IMG/VR virus record: IMGVR_UViG_3300050343_000190
Location: 1 to 64,000 of that record
Length of the DNA stretch: 64,000 nt
DNA from: a virus
Strand: one strand, 5' to 3'
The notes below the pieces were generated by a model. It was not told where the DNA came from. It made no database searches and was given only the letters and a program-made list of their open reading frames with translations. Each line of letters opens with the position of its first letter. Positions within the stretch are counted from its first letter, which is position 1. The position numbers and the translations under genes are program-made. This document shows, in pieces, positions 12,526-21,027 of this stretch.

Positions 12526-15040
12526 ATGTCCGATAAACTAATTGACCCGTTAGCGCAAACATTCTATGTAGATAATCCTAAAGGGATTTTTGCAACGTCT
12601 GTTGACGTTTATTTTTATGAAGGAGATTCTGCTTTACCCGTTTCTATAGAACTGAGACCTACGGTAAATGGAAATCCATCTGCAAAAGACATTTATCCAT
12701 TTTCTCAAACTACATTAGAACCAGAAGATGTTGTTGTAAGTCCTGATGCAGAAGCCCCAACAAATTTTAAATTTAAATCACCAGTATTTCTAAAAGGAGA
12801 AACTTTTCATTCATTAGTTGTTATTGCAAATAGCAAAAAATACTCAGTATGGGTTGCTAAGATGGGTGAGATAGATGTTACTAAAGCGAATGACGATGAT
12901 TCTAAATCAGTTTTCGTTTCAGCAAACCCAAATTCTGGAGTATTCTTTAGATCTCAGAATGGTGCAACATGGACACCATCTGAAAGAGAAGATATGAAGT
13001 TTACTCTTTATAGAGCTGACTTCAAAGAAAATTCAGGAAATGTAAACTTCTATAATCCAGAATTATCCGTAGGAAACGATCAAGTTTCTATTTTGGATAA
13101 TGATGCATTTGAAATGGAATCTAGACAAGTAAGATTAGTTTTAAGTGGTGGATTAAATGAAGTTGGATTTACTACTGGTGTTACTGTAACACAAGAAAAT
13201 TCTGATGGTAGAGGAAATTATATCGGGAATGCTGGCGCTGTTTCATCTGTATCAGTTTTTAATGCTGGTATTGGTCTCACACCATCGATTGGTGGACTTA
13301 CATATTTTGATGTTCCGTTATCAAAAATAACAGGAGAAGGGAAAAACGCTACCTGTAATTTAACTGTCCAAAATGGAGTCGCTGTTGGTGCAACCATAGT
13401 TAATGGAGGATCTGGATATCAGGTTGGAGATTTGGTAACATCTAACTCGATTGGAAGTGGATTAGGAAGAAATTTAAGATTATCTATCGGAGAACTTGGC
13501 GATATAAACGAAATTATTGTTGATGATATTCAAGGTAGGTTTACAACTGGTTCAGGAAGTACAGTTACATATGAAAACTCTAGTGGAGAGAGCTACTGTT
13601 GGATTAAATGCTGGATCAGGTGGACTAACACTCACCGACAGTACAGTTATTCATGATGGTCTTCATATCAAAGTGAATCATCCTAATCATGGAATGTATG
13701 CACTAGAAAATGTCGTTACTATTGATGATGTTGATCCAGACAATCCAAGTGTAGATACAACAGCAGATGTTGAGGAAGACTCAACCTTACCAATTCCTAT
13801 TGATGATTTACTCATTGATAGTGAAACTGGATTAAGTATTTTTGCTACGTTTGAAAACGTAGGTGTATCTTCGACAAATCCAGGATATATTCAAATTGAA
13901 GAAGAAATTATTGGATACACAGGAATTGATGGACTTAATCTAATTGGAATTACAAGAGAAGTTGATAATACCGTAGGAACTTCATATGAAAAAGGTGTAG
14001 ATATTGTTAAGTACGAACTTAATGGTATTTCTCTAAGAAGAATTAATAAAACTCATGAATTGCAAGATGCAACAGTATCTAATCCAATTGATTTGGACTA
14101 TTACACTATAAGAATCGACCCTCAAGAAGCTGGAATTGATAGATCTAGTAGTCCTTTTGGATATCCTGATTTATTTTTTGAAGAAACTAAATCTACTGGT
14201 GGTGATGATATTACTGCTACTCAGAATATTCAATTTGAAATTATCGACCCAGAAATTTCAGCAACAGAAGTCAACGGTACTGAAGTAGAATTAAATCTAA
14301 GAACTGTTTCCGGAAGAAGTATTGGTGGTAATCAAGAATCCTTTATCGATCAAGGATTTGAAAAAATTTCTACAGAAGAAGAAACATACCTATCTTCTCC
14401 TAGACTAATTTGTTCCCGTATTAATGAAACTGAACTTCTTGATGGAATTGACGGAATTGAAGGAAATAAATCTCTTAATATATCCGTCAATCTAACAACC
14501 ACTAGTCCAACATTATCTCCTATGATCGATTTGGATCGATGTGCTGTTATTTTAATCGGTAATAGAATGAATAAACCCATTACCGATTATGCTAATGATG
14601 AGCGTACTGCAGATTTGGAGAATGATCCTCATGCTTTTGTTTATGCTACGAGACCCATAACTTTAGAAAATGCAGCAACATCTCTTCAAATTTATGTTAG
14701 TGCATATGTAAATACTAAAAGTGATTTGAGAGAGTCTTTCTATGCTATTGATGACGATGGTAAAGAAGAAATGATTTATTATCCATTCCCAGGATTTGAT
14801 AATATTGATAATCAGGGAAATGTTGAAGATCTTTCTAAGAGTAATGGAACTCCAGACGAGAAACTATCAAAAACTGATAGTGTTGGATTTGAATCTGATG
14901 AATTAGAATTCCAAGAACTGAAATTTAGTATTAATAAACTTCCTTCCTTTAGAGCTTTCGGTATAAAACTATGTGCATCTACAGAAGATACAACATATCC
15001 CGTTAGATTAAAAGATTTAAGAGTAATCGCACTTGCTTAA
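12526..15040 (+). CDS. Large baseplate/tail structural protein ('DPLAQTF' type; one frameshift)
   Basis: The product of about 840 residues begins 'MSDKLIDPLAQTFYVDNPKG' and continues with 'IFATSVDVYFYEGDSALPVS'. This block is normally found in the C-terminal part of DUF4815-type phage proteins. A frame break near 13590 separates residues 1-355 from the rest; both halves read cleanly. The middle carries two 'G-x-G-Y/L' turns ('ATIVNGGSGYQVGDLV', about 13390-13440). The C-terminal part ('LDRCAVILIGNRMNKPI' and 'AFGIKLCASTEDT') resembles the terminal fold of these baseplate proteins. It has its own promoter and start codon, so in this phage the region is a separate gene from the basic S74 protein upstream. 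Role as baseplate periphery or fibre connector is inferred. Confidence 0.7.
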
Positions 15041-15042
15041 TT

Positions 15043-15321
15043 ATGAATGACGAATTTGATCAGATTATTGAAATAGAAGATGATGTAGAGGAAGAAAGAG
15101 GTCTTGCTCTTGTAAAAGATTTTGAAAATCTATTGAAAGATGAAGATACTGGGGCAGTAATTAATACGGATGATGATGAATATGAAACCTACTTAGAACT
15201 AAGAGATATAAAATGGCGTGAAGAAAATGAAAAAAATCAACTAAAATTCGATATTGATTTTTTAAAAACCGCAGTCATAGAATTACAACAAAAAGTAATG
15301 GAGTTGCAAAATGAATCCTGA
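15043..15321 (+). CDS. Small acidic coiled-coil protein of unknown function
   Basis: A 92-residue protein starting two bases after the preceding stop. The first 50 residues are very rich in Asp and Glu; the last 40 ('DIDFLKTAVIELQQKVMEL') form a likely coiled coil. It overlaps the next gene by 11 bases, so the pair is probably translationally coupled. Small genes of this kind sit between baseplate genes and gp13 in marine T4-like phages. I do not recognise a function. Confidence 0.65.
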   Translation: MNDEFDQIIEIEDDVEEERGLALVKDFENLLKDEDTGAVINTDDDEYETYLELRDIKWREENEKNQLKFDIDFLKTAVIELQQKVMELQNES

Positions 15322-15496
15322 TCAAATAGAACTTAAAAAATTATCTAAGACCTTTGAATATGAAAAACTTTCTAGAGATATAGATAGTATAGATGATATT
15401 AAAATTCTTCGAGATGTAACTAAAAGTTACGTTAAGTTGTACTTAAAACAACAAGAAACACTTTCGGTACTACCGTCCATAGACATTTCAAAATAA
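15311..15496 (+). CDS. Small conserved phage protein upstream of gp13
   Basis: A 61-residue helical protein ('LSKTFEYEKLSRDID' and 'SYVKLYLKQQETLSVLP'). Its start lies inside the preceding gene and its last base is shared with the gp13 start codon, so it is part of a tightly packed operon. Similar short proteins precede gp13 in cyanophages as I remember them. Function unknown. Confidence 0.6.
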   Translation: MNPDQIELKKLSKTFEYEKLSRDIDSIDDIKILRDVTKSYVKLYLKQQETLSVLPSIDISK

Positions 15497-16321
15497 TGGC
15501 TAAACCATCATCCAGACAAACCCTAATAATAAGCTACTGTAAGAGGCAGCTAGGTGCTCCTGTATTAGAAATTAACGTTGCAGATGAGCAAATAGATGAT
15601 CTTGTGGATGATGCGCTCCAGTTCTTCCAGGAACGCCACTTTGACGGAGTTGGAAAAACATACTTAAAATATAAACTTACTCAAACAGATATTGATAGAG
15701 GAAAAGGAACATCAGGAATAACTACCACCACAGTCAGTGATGGTGGTATTGATTATGACTATGAAGAGGATTCAAGATATCTACCTCTCCCCGATGGAGT
15801 AATTGGTGTAGAAGGAATTCTTCATTTTACAGGATCTAATAATATCTCTAGTGGGATGTTTAACTTTAAATATCAATTATTCCTAAATGATATTCATTAT
15901 CTAGGATCTACTGAGTTATTGACTTATCAAATGACTCAGACATTTTTGTCTGATATTGATCATATGCTCACTACCCAAAAGAAGATTAGATTTAATCAAA
16001 GAAAGGGTAGATTGTACATTGATATGGATTGGAACGAAGCTATCTATTGCAGGTGAATACTTAGTATTAGACACTTATTCAATTGCAGATCCAGCAACTT
16101 ATTCAAAAGTATATAATGACTCATTTTTAAAAAGATACCTTACATCCACGATAAAACGTCAGTGGGGAATGAATCTCATTAAATTTCAGGGAGTAAAACT
16201 TCCTGGTGGTATAGAACTAAATGGTAGACAATTATTTGATGATGCTCAAAAAGAAATTGATGCCATATTAGATAAAATGCCTACTTATTATGAGATGCCT
16301 CCTCTAGACATGATAGGGTGA
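15496..16321 (+). CDS. gp13: Neck protein gp13 (one frameshift)
   Basis: Neck (head completion) protein that, with gp14, closes the filled head and forms the tail docking site. The N-terminus 'ISYCKRQLGAPVLEINVADE' and 'QIDDLVDDALQFFQERHFDG' match T4 gp13 ('LRRLGKPVIQVNIAEEQIED'). A frame break at about 16040 splits residues 1-180 from the C-terminal part ('LTSTIKRQWGMNLIKFQGV' and 'PGGIELNGRQLFDDAQKEID'), which is also typical of gp13. Corrected length is about 274 residues, against 309 in T4. It overlaps the upstream gene by one base and is followed six bases later by gp14. Confidence 0.9.
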
Positions 16322-16327
16322 TAAGAT

Positions 16328-17785
16328 ATGCTCAATCCATTTTTTCAACAAGGAACTAAGTCAGAACAAAATCTTATTCAAGATTTAGTTAATGAACAAC
16401 TTCGGATGTATGGGGTAGATGTATACTACATCCCAAGACTTTATGTAAATGAAAAGACTATTATAAGAGAGGTAGTTGATTCTGAATTTAGGGATGCATA
16501 TCCTATTGAAGCATATGTAGATACAAGCGAAGGATATGAAGGATCTGGTGAAATAATGAGTAAATTTGGTATTGAATCTCAAGACGATTTAAATCTCACT
16601 ATCTCTAGAGAACGTTACGAAGAATATGTTAAACCATTAATAGAAAGTAAGAACAATATAAAATTATCCAGTAGACCTAAAGAAGGTGATCTTATATTTT
16701 TCCCTTTAGGCAATCGTATATTTGAAATTAAGTTTGTAGAGCACGAACAACCTTTCTATCAATTAAGAAAAAATTATGTATATAAACTAAGATGTGAACT
16801 ATTCCGGTATGGTGATGAAATCATCGATACTGATGTGGATGCAATTGATACCGCATTACTAGGAACAGAAGTATCGATTGGTGGAGTTGCTGGATCTGCG
16901 GTAAGTGGTATTGGTGCAAACTTAGCAGGGACAAGAATCTATACGATGCTTGGTATTGGATCTACAGCATTAGCAGAAACTACAGTATTTGATGGTGGTG
17001 TAAGGTATGTAACCATTACAAATAGAGGAACTGGATATACATCAACACCAGATATCATATTTTCAAAAGCTCCTGATGATGGATTGACTGCTGTTGGTAT
17101 AGCAACAATGATCACCGGACTTATTGATTATTGCGAAACAAATACTGATAGATCTAGAGTTCAAGGTGTTAGGATAACCAACACTGGATATGGATATACT
17201 TCAGACCCCCTTGTAACAACTTCTGGAGGAGGTGGATCTGGATTTGTAGGAACTGCAGTAACTGGTAATGGAGTAGTTGGAATTATAACTGTAACTGATG
17301 GTGGATCTGGATATTTCGGTCTTCCTGCAGTTACTTTCAGTGCTCCTGTCGGATCTGGTACTTCAGCAATTGCTGAAGTTGTTGTAAGTAGTGCAGGAAC
17401 TATTACATCAATTCAAATACTTGATGCTGGTGCTGGATATGCAAAGACAAATCCACCAACAATAACAATTGCAGATCCTTATCTTGCAGGATCTGGTGAT
17501 TATATCATTGGAGAAACAGTTGTTGGGTCTAGTAGTTCAGTTACTGGTATAGTTAGATATTGGAACTCTACTACAAACCAATTAAATCTTGCACGAATCA
17601 CGGGAGACTTTAATATCTACGATGAATTCGTTGGAGAAGAATCTGGAGCAAGACATAAGGCAACTCCAGGATCTATTGCTGATAAATTCAATCTACCTGA
17701 TCCTTTTGCATCTAATAATGATTTTGAAACTGAAGGAGACAACATATTAGATTTCAGCGAATCTAATCCATTTGGTCTTCCATAA
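16328..17785 (+). CDS. gp14: Neck protein gp14 with extended Gly-rich modules
   Basis: Neck protein partner of gp13. The N-terminal 180 residues ('LNPFFQQGTKSEQNLIQDL', 'VYYIPRLYVNEKTIIREV', 'DAYPIEAYVDTSEGYEG') are gp14-like, and 'KPLIESKNNIKLSSRPKEGD' plus 'FPLGNRIFEIKFVEHEQPFY' fit the T4 gp14 core. At 485 residues it is almost twice T4 gp14 (256). The excess is a run of 'Thr-Asn-x-Gly-x-Gly-Tyr' beta modules (about residues 215-385) such as 'ITNRGTGYTSTPDIIFS' and 'VTDGGSGYFGLPAVTFS'. The frame is intact. Confidence 0.85.
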   Translation: MLNPFFQQGTKSEQNLIQDLVNEQLRMYGVDVYYIPRLYVNEKTIIREVVDSEFRDAYPIEAYVDTSEGYEGSGEIMSKFGIESQDDLNLTISRERYEEYVKPLIESKNNIKLSSRPKEGDLIFFPLGNRIFEIKFVEHEQPFYQLRKNYVYKLRCELFRYGDEIIDTDVDAIDTALLGTEVSIGGVAGSAVSGIGANLAGTRIYTMLGIGSTALAETTVFDGGVRYVTITNRGTGYTSTPDIIFSKAPDDGLTAVGIATMITGLIDYCETNTDRSRVQGVRITNTGYGYTSDPLVTTSGGGGSGFVGTAVTGNGVVGIITVTDGGSGYFGLPAVTFSAPVGSGTSAIAEVVVSSAGTITSIQILDAGAGYAKTNPPTITIADPYLAGSGDYIIGETVVGSSSSVTGIVRYWNSTTNQLNLARITGDFNIYDEFVGEESGARHKATPGSIADKFNLPDPFASNNDFETEGDNILDFSESNPFGLP

Positions 17786-17797
17786 GGGTTACTTTTG

Positions 17798-17804
17798 TTA
17801 AATA
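17798..17804 (+). promoter_or_regulatory. Weak late-promoter-like TTAAATA before gp15
   Basis: TTAAATA lies in the short AT-rich gap between gp14 and gp15, 24 bases before the gp15 ATG. It shares the AAATA core with the stronger sites but deviates upstream, so it may be fortuitous. Confidence 0.3.
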
Positions 17805-17827
17805 GTATATAATTATCATTTAGTATA

Positions 17828-18841
17828 ATGTTTGAGTACTTCTACCACGAGATATTAAGAAAAACGGTAATATCTTTCGGAACACTTTTTAATGATATTG
17901 ATATTAAGAAGACGGATGCTTCAGATAATGTTACCTCAGTAGTAAAAGTGCCTCTTGCATATGGACCTATGCAAAAGTTTCTTGCTAGACTTGAGCAATC
18001 TCCAGATTTAAATAAAGCAACTCAAATTACGTTACCCAGAATGTCTTTTGAGATGACTGGTATTTCATATGACTCATCGAGAAAAGTAACAACAACTCAA
18101 ACATTTTTATCGGGAACAAAAGACGACGGTTCGGATATTAGAAAGAATTATATGCCGGTACCATATAATGTAGATTTTGAATTAAGTATCTATACAAAAA
18201 TAAATGATGAGATGCTTCAAATTGTGGAGCAAATTTTACCATATTTTCAACCACAATATACAATGACTGTTAATCTACTCGAAACTATTGGTGAGAGAAG
18301 AGATGTTCCAATTATTTTGAATTCTATATCAATGGATGATCAATATGAAGGTAACTTTGAAACAAGAAGATCATTAATTTATACTTTAAGATTTACCGCA
18401 AAAACATATATCTTCGGACCAATTTCTACTGGGAGATCTGCTACAACAGATATTATCAAAAAGTCTGTTATTGGATTTGGTGCTGGTGGTTCTGGGTCTA
18501 GACAAATTGATGTTAGATATACTGCAGAACCAGTTGCGACCAAGAGTTATTCTGAGAATAATACTACATCATTACTCAAAGATTTACTCAAAACAGAAAC
18601 AGTACTTGAAGTTATTTCTTCCTCTGGAATTGTTGCAGGAGATAAACTATCGATCGGAGAAGAAACTGTATATGTCTCTGATGTAAACGGCAACAAACTT
18701 AGAGTAACACGAGGATTCTATTCAACTTCTGTTATTGATCATGTTGGCGGAACAGGAGTCAAATTAATTAGTGAAAAGCTGATAACGCCAAGATTGAAAT
18801 TGGTGATGACTTTGGATTTGATGGTGAATGGTCATGAGTAA
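17828..18841 (+). CDS. gp15: Tail sheath stabiliser / tail terminator gp15
   Basis: gp15 caps the tail tube and sheath and connects the tail to the neck. 'MFEYFYHEILRKTVISFGTL' corresponds to T4 gp15 'MFGYFYNSSFRRYATLMGDL', and 'QIVEQILPYFQPQYTMTVNL' matches the T4 'QIVEQILPYFQPHFNTTMYE'. Length is 337 residues against 272 in T4. The extra C-terminal part (about residues 210-310) includes a short 'VISSSGIVAGDKLSIGEETV' beta module. Its stop overlaps the gp16 start region, as expected for a neck-terminase operon. Confidence 0.92.
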   Translation: MFEYFYHEILRKTVISFGTLFNDIDIKKTDASDNVTSVVKVPLAYGPMQKFLARLEQSPDLNKATQITLPRMSFEMTGISYDSSRKVTTTQTFLSGTKDDGSDIRKNYMPVPYNVDFELSIYTKINDEMLQIVEQILPYFQPQYTMTVNLLETIGERRDVPIILNSISMDDQYEGNFETRRSLIYTLRFTAKTYIFGPISTGRSATTDIIKKSVIGFGAGGSGSRQIDVRYTAEPVATKSYSENNTTSLLKDLLKTETVLEVISSSGIVAGDKLSIGEETVYVSDVNGNKLRVTRGFYSTSVIDHVGGTGVKLISEKLITPRLKLVMTLDLMVNGHE

Positions 18842-19253
18842 TAAATTTGACGAACTAGATGATACTTTTAATGTTGAAGCAGATATAGTAGAGGTAGACT
18901 CCTCAATTTCAAAAAATAAAATTGAGGAAATAAAGGCAACCTCTGATGATATTAAAAAAGACTATGACTATACAAGAGGAAATTTATACTCTTTAATTGA
19001 AAAAGGTCAAGAAGCAATTAATGGTATTCTTGAATTAGCCCAAGAAACTGAGCAAGCAAGAGCATATGAAGTTGCTGGGCAATTAATTAAAAGTGTTGCA
19101 GATGCAACAGATAAATTATTAGATCTTCAGAAAAAACTAAAAGATGTTGAAGGAGAGAATTCAAAAGGTCCAACGAATGTTACCAACGCACTTTTTGTTG
19201 GATCTACCGCAGATTTAGCAAAACTTTTAAAACAGCAGCAAGATAATAAATAA
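18834..19253 (+). CDS. gp16: Terminase small subunit gp16
   Basis: gp16 recognises replicating DNA and regulates the gp17 packaging motor. The 139-residue protein is helical, with an acidic N-terminus and a central coiled coil ('GNLYSLIEKGQEAINGILEL' then 'ETEQARAYEVAGQLIKSVAD'). Its tail 'LFVGSTADLAKLLKQQQDNK' is typical of T4-like small terminases. I chose the ATG at 18834 (MSNKFDELD); an in-frame ATG at 18828 would add two residues. The start overlaps the gp15 stop by eight bases. Unlike T4, the large subunit gp17 is about 20 kb away, across the fibre block. Confidence 0.88.
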   Translation: MSNKFDELDDTFNVEADIVEVDSSISKNKIEEIKATSDDIKKDYDYTRGNLYSLIEKGQEAINGILELAQETEQARAYEVAGQLIKSVADATDKLLDLQKKLKDVEGENSKGPTNVTNALFVGSTADLAKLLKQQQDNK

Positions 19254-19276
19254 TCTTATATCTAAACGCAAATCCA

Positions 19277-19603
19277 ATGAGTGTTCCTGCAGTAACATCA
19301 TTAGCAATATATAAAGGAACTGATTTTGAGAAAAAAGTTTCTATTGCCCTAACTACTTTAGTTGGTACAGAAACGATAACAGCTAAGATCAGAAAGCACG
19401 AAACAGCGAGTACTTCGTATAGTTTCGATACTCACATTGATACAACTAATAATGTAGTTGTTATATCAATGGGTAATAGTGTTACCGACGATCTAACAGA
19501 AGGTAGAAATTATTTTGATATTATTTCCGAAAATTCTTCTACTAATAAAATAATGAAATTAGTTGAAGGTTCAATAATAGTAAATTCAACAGTATCCTCA
19601 TGA
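19277..19603 (+). CDS. Small beta-sandwich virion/fibre-associated protein
   Basis: A 108-residue protein ('MSVPAVTSLAIYKGTDFEK') with alternating hydrophobic and polar residues suggesting an immunoglobulin-like beta sandwich, resembling N-terminal domains of phage baseplate/fibre attachment proteins. It is the first gene of the fibre block and its stop overlaps the next ATG (ATGA), suggesting coupled expression with the Gly-rich protein. Function is inferred from context only. Confidence 0.6.
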   Translation: MSVPAVTSLAIYKGTDFEKKVSIALTTLVGTETITAKIRKHETASTSYSFDTHIDTTNNVVVISMGNSVTDDLTEGRNYFDIISENSSTNKIMKLVEGSIIVNSTVSS

Positions 19604-20502
19604 ATTTTTTATCTCAATTTATGATGATGTCTTCCGCAATTTTAGCGGCATCTCCAACTGATGATGAGGCATTATTTACAACCTCGGGATCTTTTACCTG
19701 GGTTGCTCCACCAAAAGTAAGAAGTGTAAGTGTTGTATGTATTGGTGGAGGAGCTAGTCCTTTAGTCGCTACTAGTAATTTTCCTGGTGGAGGTGGAGGA
19801 GGTTTAGTTTATGCTAATAATATAAGTGTAATTCCTGGTCAATCGTATGATGTTGTTGTAGGAAAAGGAGGAGATTCTCAAGGAAGTTCTGTAAGTCCAT
19901 TATCAGGAGAAAATGGAGGTCTTTCCAGTTTTACTGCCGATTTAACAACATTAATTGCCTATGGTGGTTTTTCTAATGGTAACTCTGGAGTTTTCTCTGG
20001 CGGTGATGGTGGAGGAAACGGTGGAGCATCTAATGCTTCTCAAGGATATGGTGGCGGTGGTGCTGGTGGATATACAGGAAATGGCGGATCTGGTGGGCAA
20101 GGTGGAAGTTCTTCTCAAGGAAATCCCGGTGATGCTGGAACTGGTGGTGCTGGAGGTGGTGGAGGTGGATCTTTCGCACAAACATTTTCATCAACTCAAC
20201 CAGGTAGAGCATCATCTGGAGGTGGTACAGGAGTTTATGGACAAGGTTCAGATGGAACTGGTGGACTCGGTGCAACGTCTGATTCCGGTTTAGGAAATGC
20301 AACTGCATCTGGAGGAGGAAGTAATGGTACAAATGGTGATTTGAATGGTGGTTTATTTGGTGGAGGTGGAAGATCTGGATTTTTAAAAACAACGGTTCCG
20401 AATTTATACATTGCAGGTGGTTCTGGTGGTGGTGGTGCTGTCCGTATAATATGGCCAGGGAATATTAGACAATTCCCCTCACTAAATACTCAAGAGATAT
20501 AG
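19600..20502 (+). CDS. Glycine-rich adhesin-like tail fibre protein
   Basis: A 300-residue protein with an N-terminal 'FTTSGSFTWVAPPKVRSVSV' segment, typical of phage Gly-rich domain proteins, then a long Gly-rich region (about residues 65-290) with many 'GGGG', 'GGSGGQGG' and 'GNGGASN' stretches. It ends with 'GGSGGGGAVRIIWPG', the conserved C-terminal closure of this family. Gly-rich polyglycine-helix sandwiches form the receptor-binding tip of the T2/S16-type gp38 adhesin. A host-recognition role is therefore plausible, but the sequence is not a gp38 orthologue by inspection. The following gene resembles a tail fibre assembly chaperone. Confidence 0.7.
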   Translation: MNFLSQFMMMSSAILAASPTDDEALFTTSGSFTWVAPPKVRSVSVVCIGGGASPLVATSNFPGGGGGGLVYANNISVIPGQSYDVVVGKGGDSQGSSVSPLSGENGGLSSFTADLTTLIAYGGFSNGNSGVFSGGDGGGNGGASNASQGYGGGGAGGYTGNGGSGGQGGSSSQGNPGDAGTGGAGGGGGGSFAQTFSSTQPGRASSGGGTGVYGQGSDGTGGLGATSDSGLGNATASGGGSNGTNGDLNGGLFGGGGRSGFLKTTVPNLYIAGGSGGGGAVRIIWPGNIRQFPSLNTQEI

Positions 20503-20514
20503 TAGAGATTTTAA

Positions 20515-20991
20515 ATGTTAGTAAAATTAGAAAATGGAATCCCTGTTGGAAATCCTATTGATGAAAAAAACTTTAGAAAACTGTACAACAATACATCCTT
20601 TCCTAGATCTCTAACTACAGATTGTGTAGAACCTTTTGGTTATGGTTTATATCAATATACAAAACCTCCAATTCCGGGAAGACATTTTAAAGTTGAAGAA
20701 ACTGTTCCTGTAAGAAATTCTGATGGAATTTTTATGCAGACTTGGGAAACAGGGGCAATGTCTGCAGAAGAGATTGAAAAATCTACAGAATTAAAAAAAC
20801 TCGAAATTAAAAGATTGCGAGATGAAAAATTAAGAGGAAGTGATTGGACTATGATGTATGATGTCCGTGAGAATGAACGCTATTCTGATGAATTTATACA
20901 AGGATTTTTGGACTATAGAGAAAAATTAAGAGATATACCATCACAAAAAGAATATCCATGGAATGTTCGGTGGCCAATTGAGCCTAGCTAG
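20515..20991 (+). CDS. Tail fibre assembly chaperone-like protein
   Basis: A 158-residue protein. Its C-terminal half ('ELKKLEIKRLRDEKLRGSDW', then 'FLDYREKLRDIPSQKEYPWN') follows the pattern of phage tail assembly chaperone-like domains, in which a helical RLR..SDW segment is followed by YR..LRDIP...WP. The N-terminal half ('PRSLTTDCVEPFGYGLYQYT') is also common in small fibre-associated proteins. Its place directly after the Gly-rich adhesin suggests it helps fold or attach that protein. Confidence 0.65.
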   Translation: MLVKLENGIPVGNPIDEKNFRKLYNNTSFPRSLTTDCVEPFGYGLYQYTKPPIPGRHFKVEETVPVRNSDGIFMQTWETGAMSAEEIEKSTELKKLEIKRLRDEKLRGSDWTMMYDVRENERYSDEFIQGFLDYREKLRDIPSQKEYPWNVRWPIEPS

Positions 20992-20996
20992 CCCTA

Positions 20997-21003
20997 CTAA
21001 ATA
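20997..21003 (+). promoter_or_regulatory. Late promoter CTAAATA before repeat fibre
   Basis: CTAAATA lies 25 bases before the ATG of the 810-residue fibre. The same heptamer recurs before other late genes in this window (30838, 38516, 50097). Confidence 0.5.
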
Positions 21004-21027
21004 AAGACATACTAGAAAAAGACGAGA

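Noticed and set aside
19951-20392. Open frames on both strands (His/Gln-rich or Ser/Thr-rich on -, Val/Glu-rich in another + frame) across the Gly-rich adhesin
   Set aside because: They arise from GGT/GGA repeats of the Gly-rich protein read out of frame; composition is low-complexity and no start context is present.
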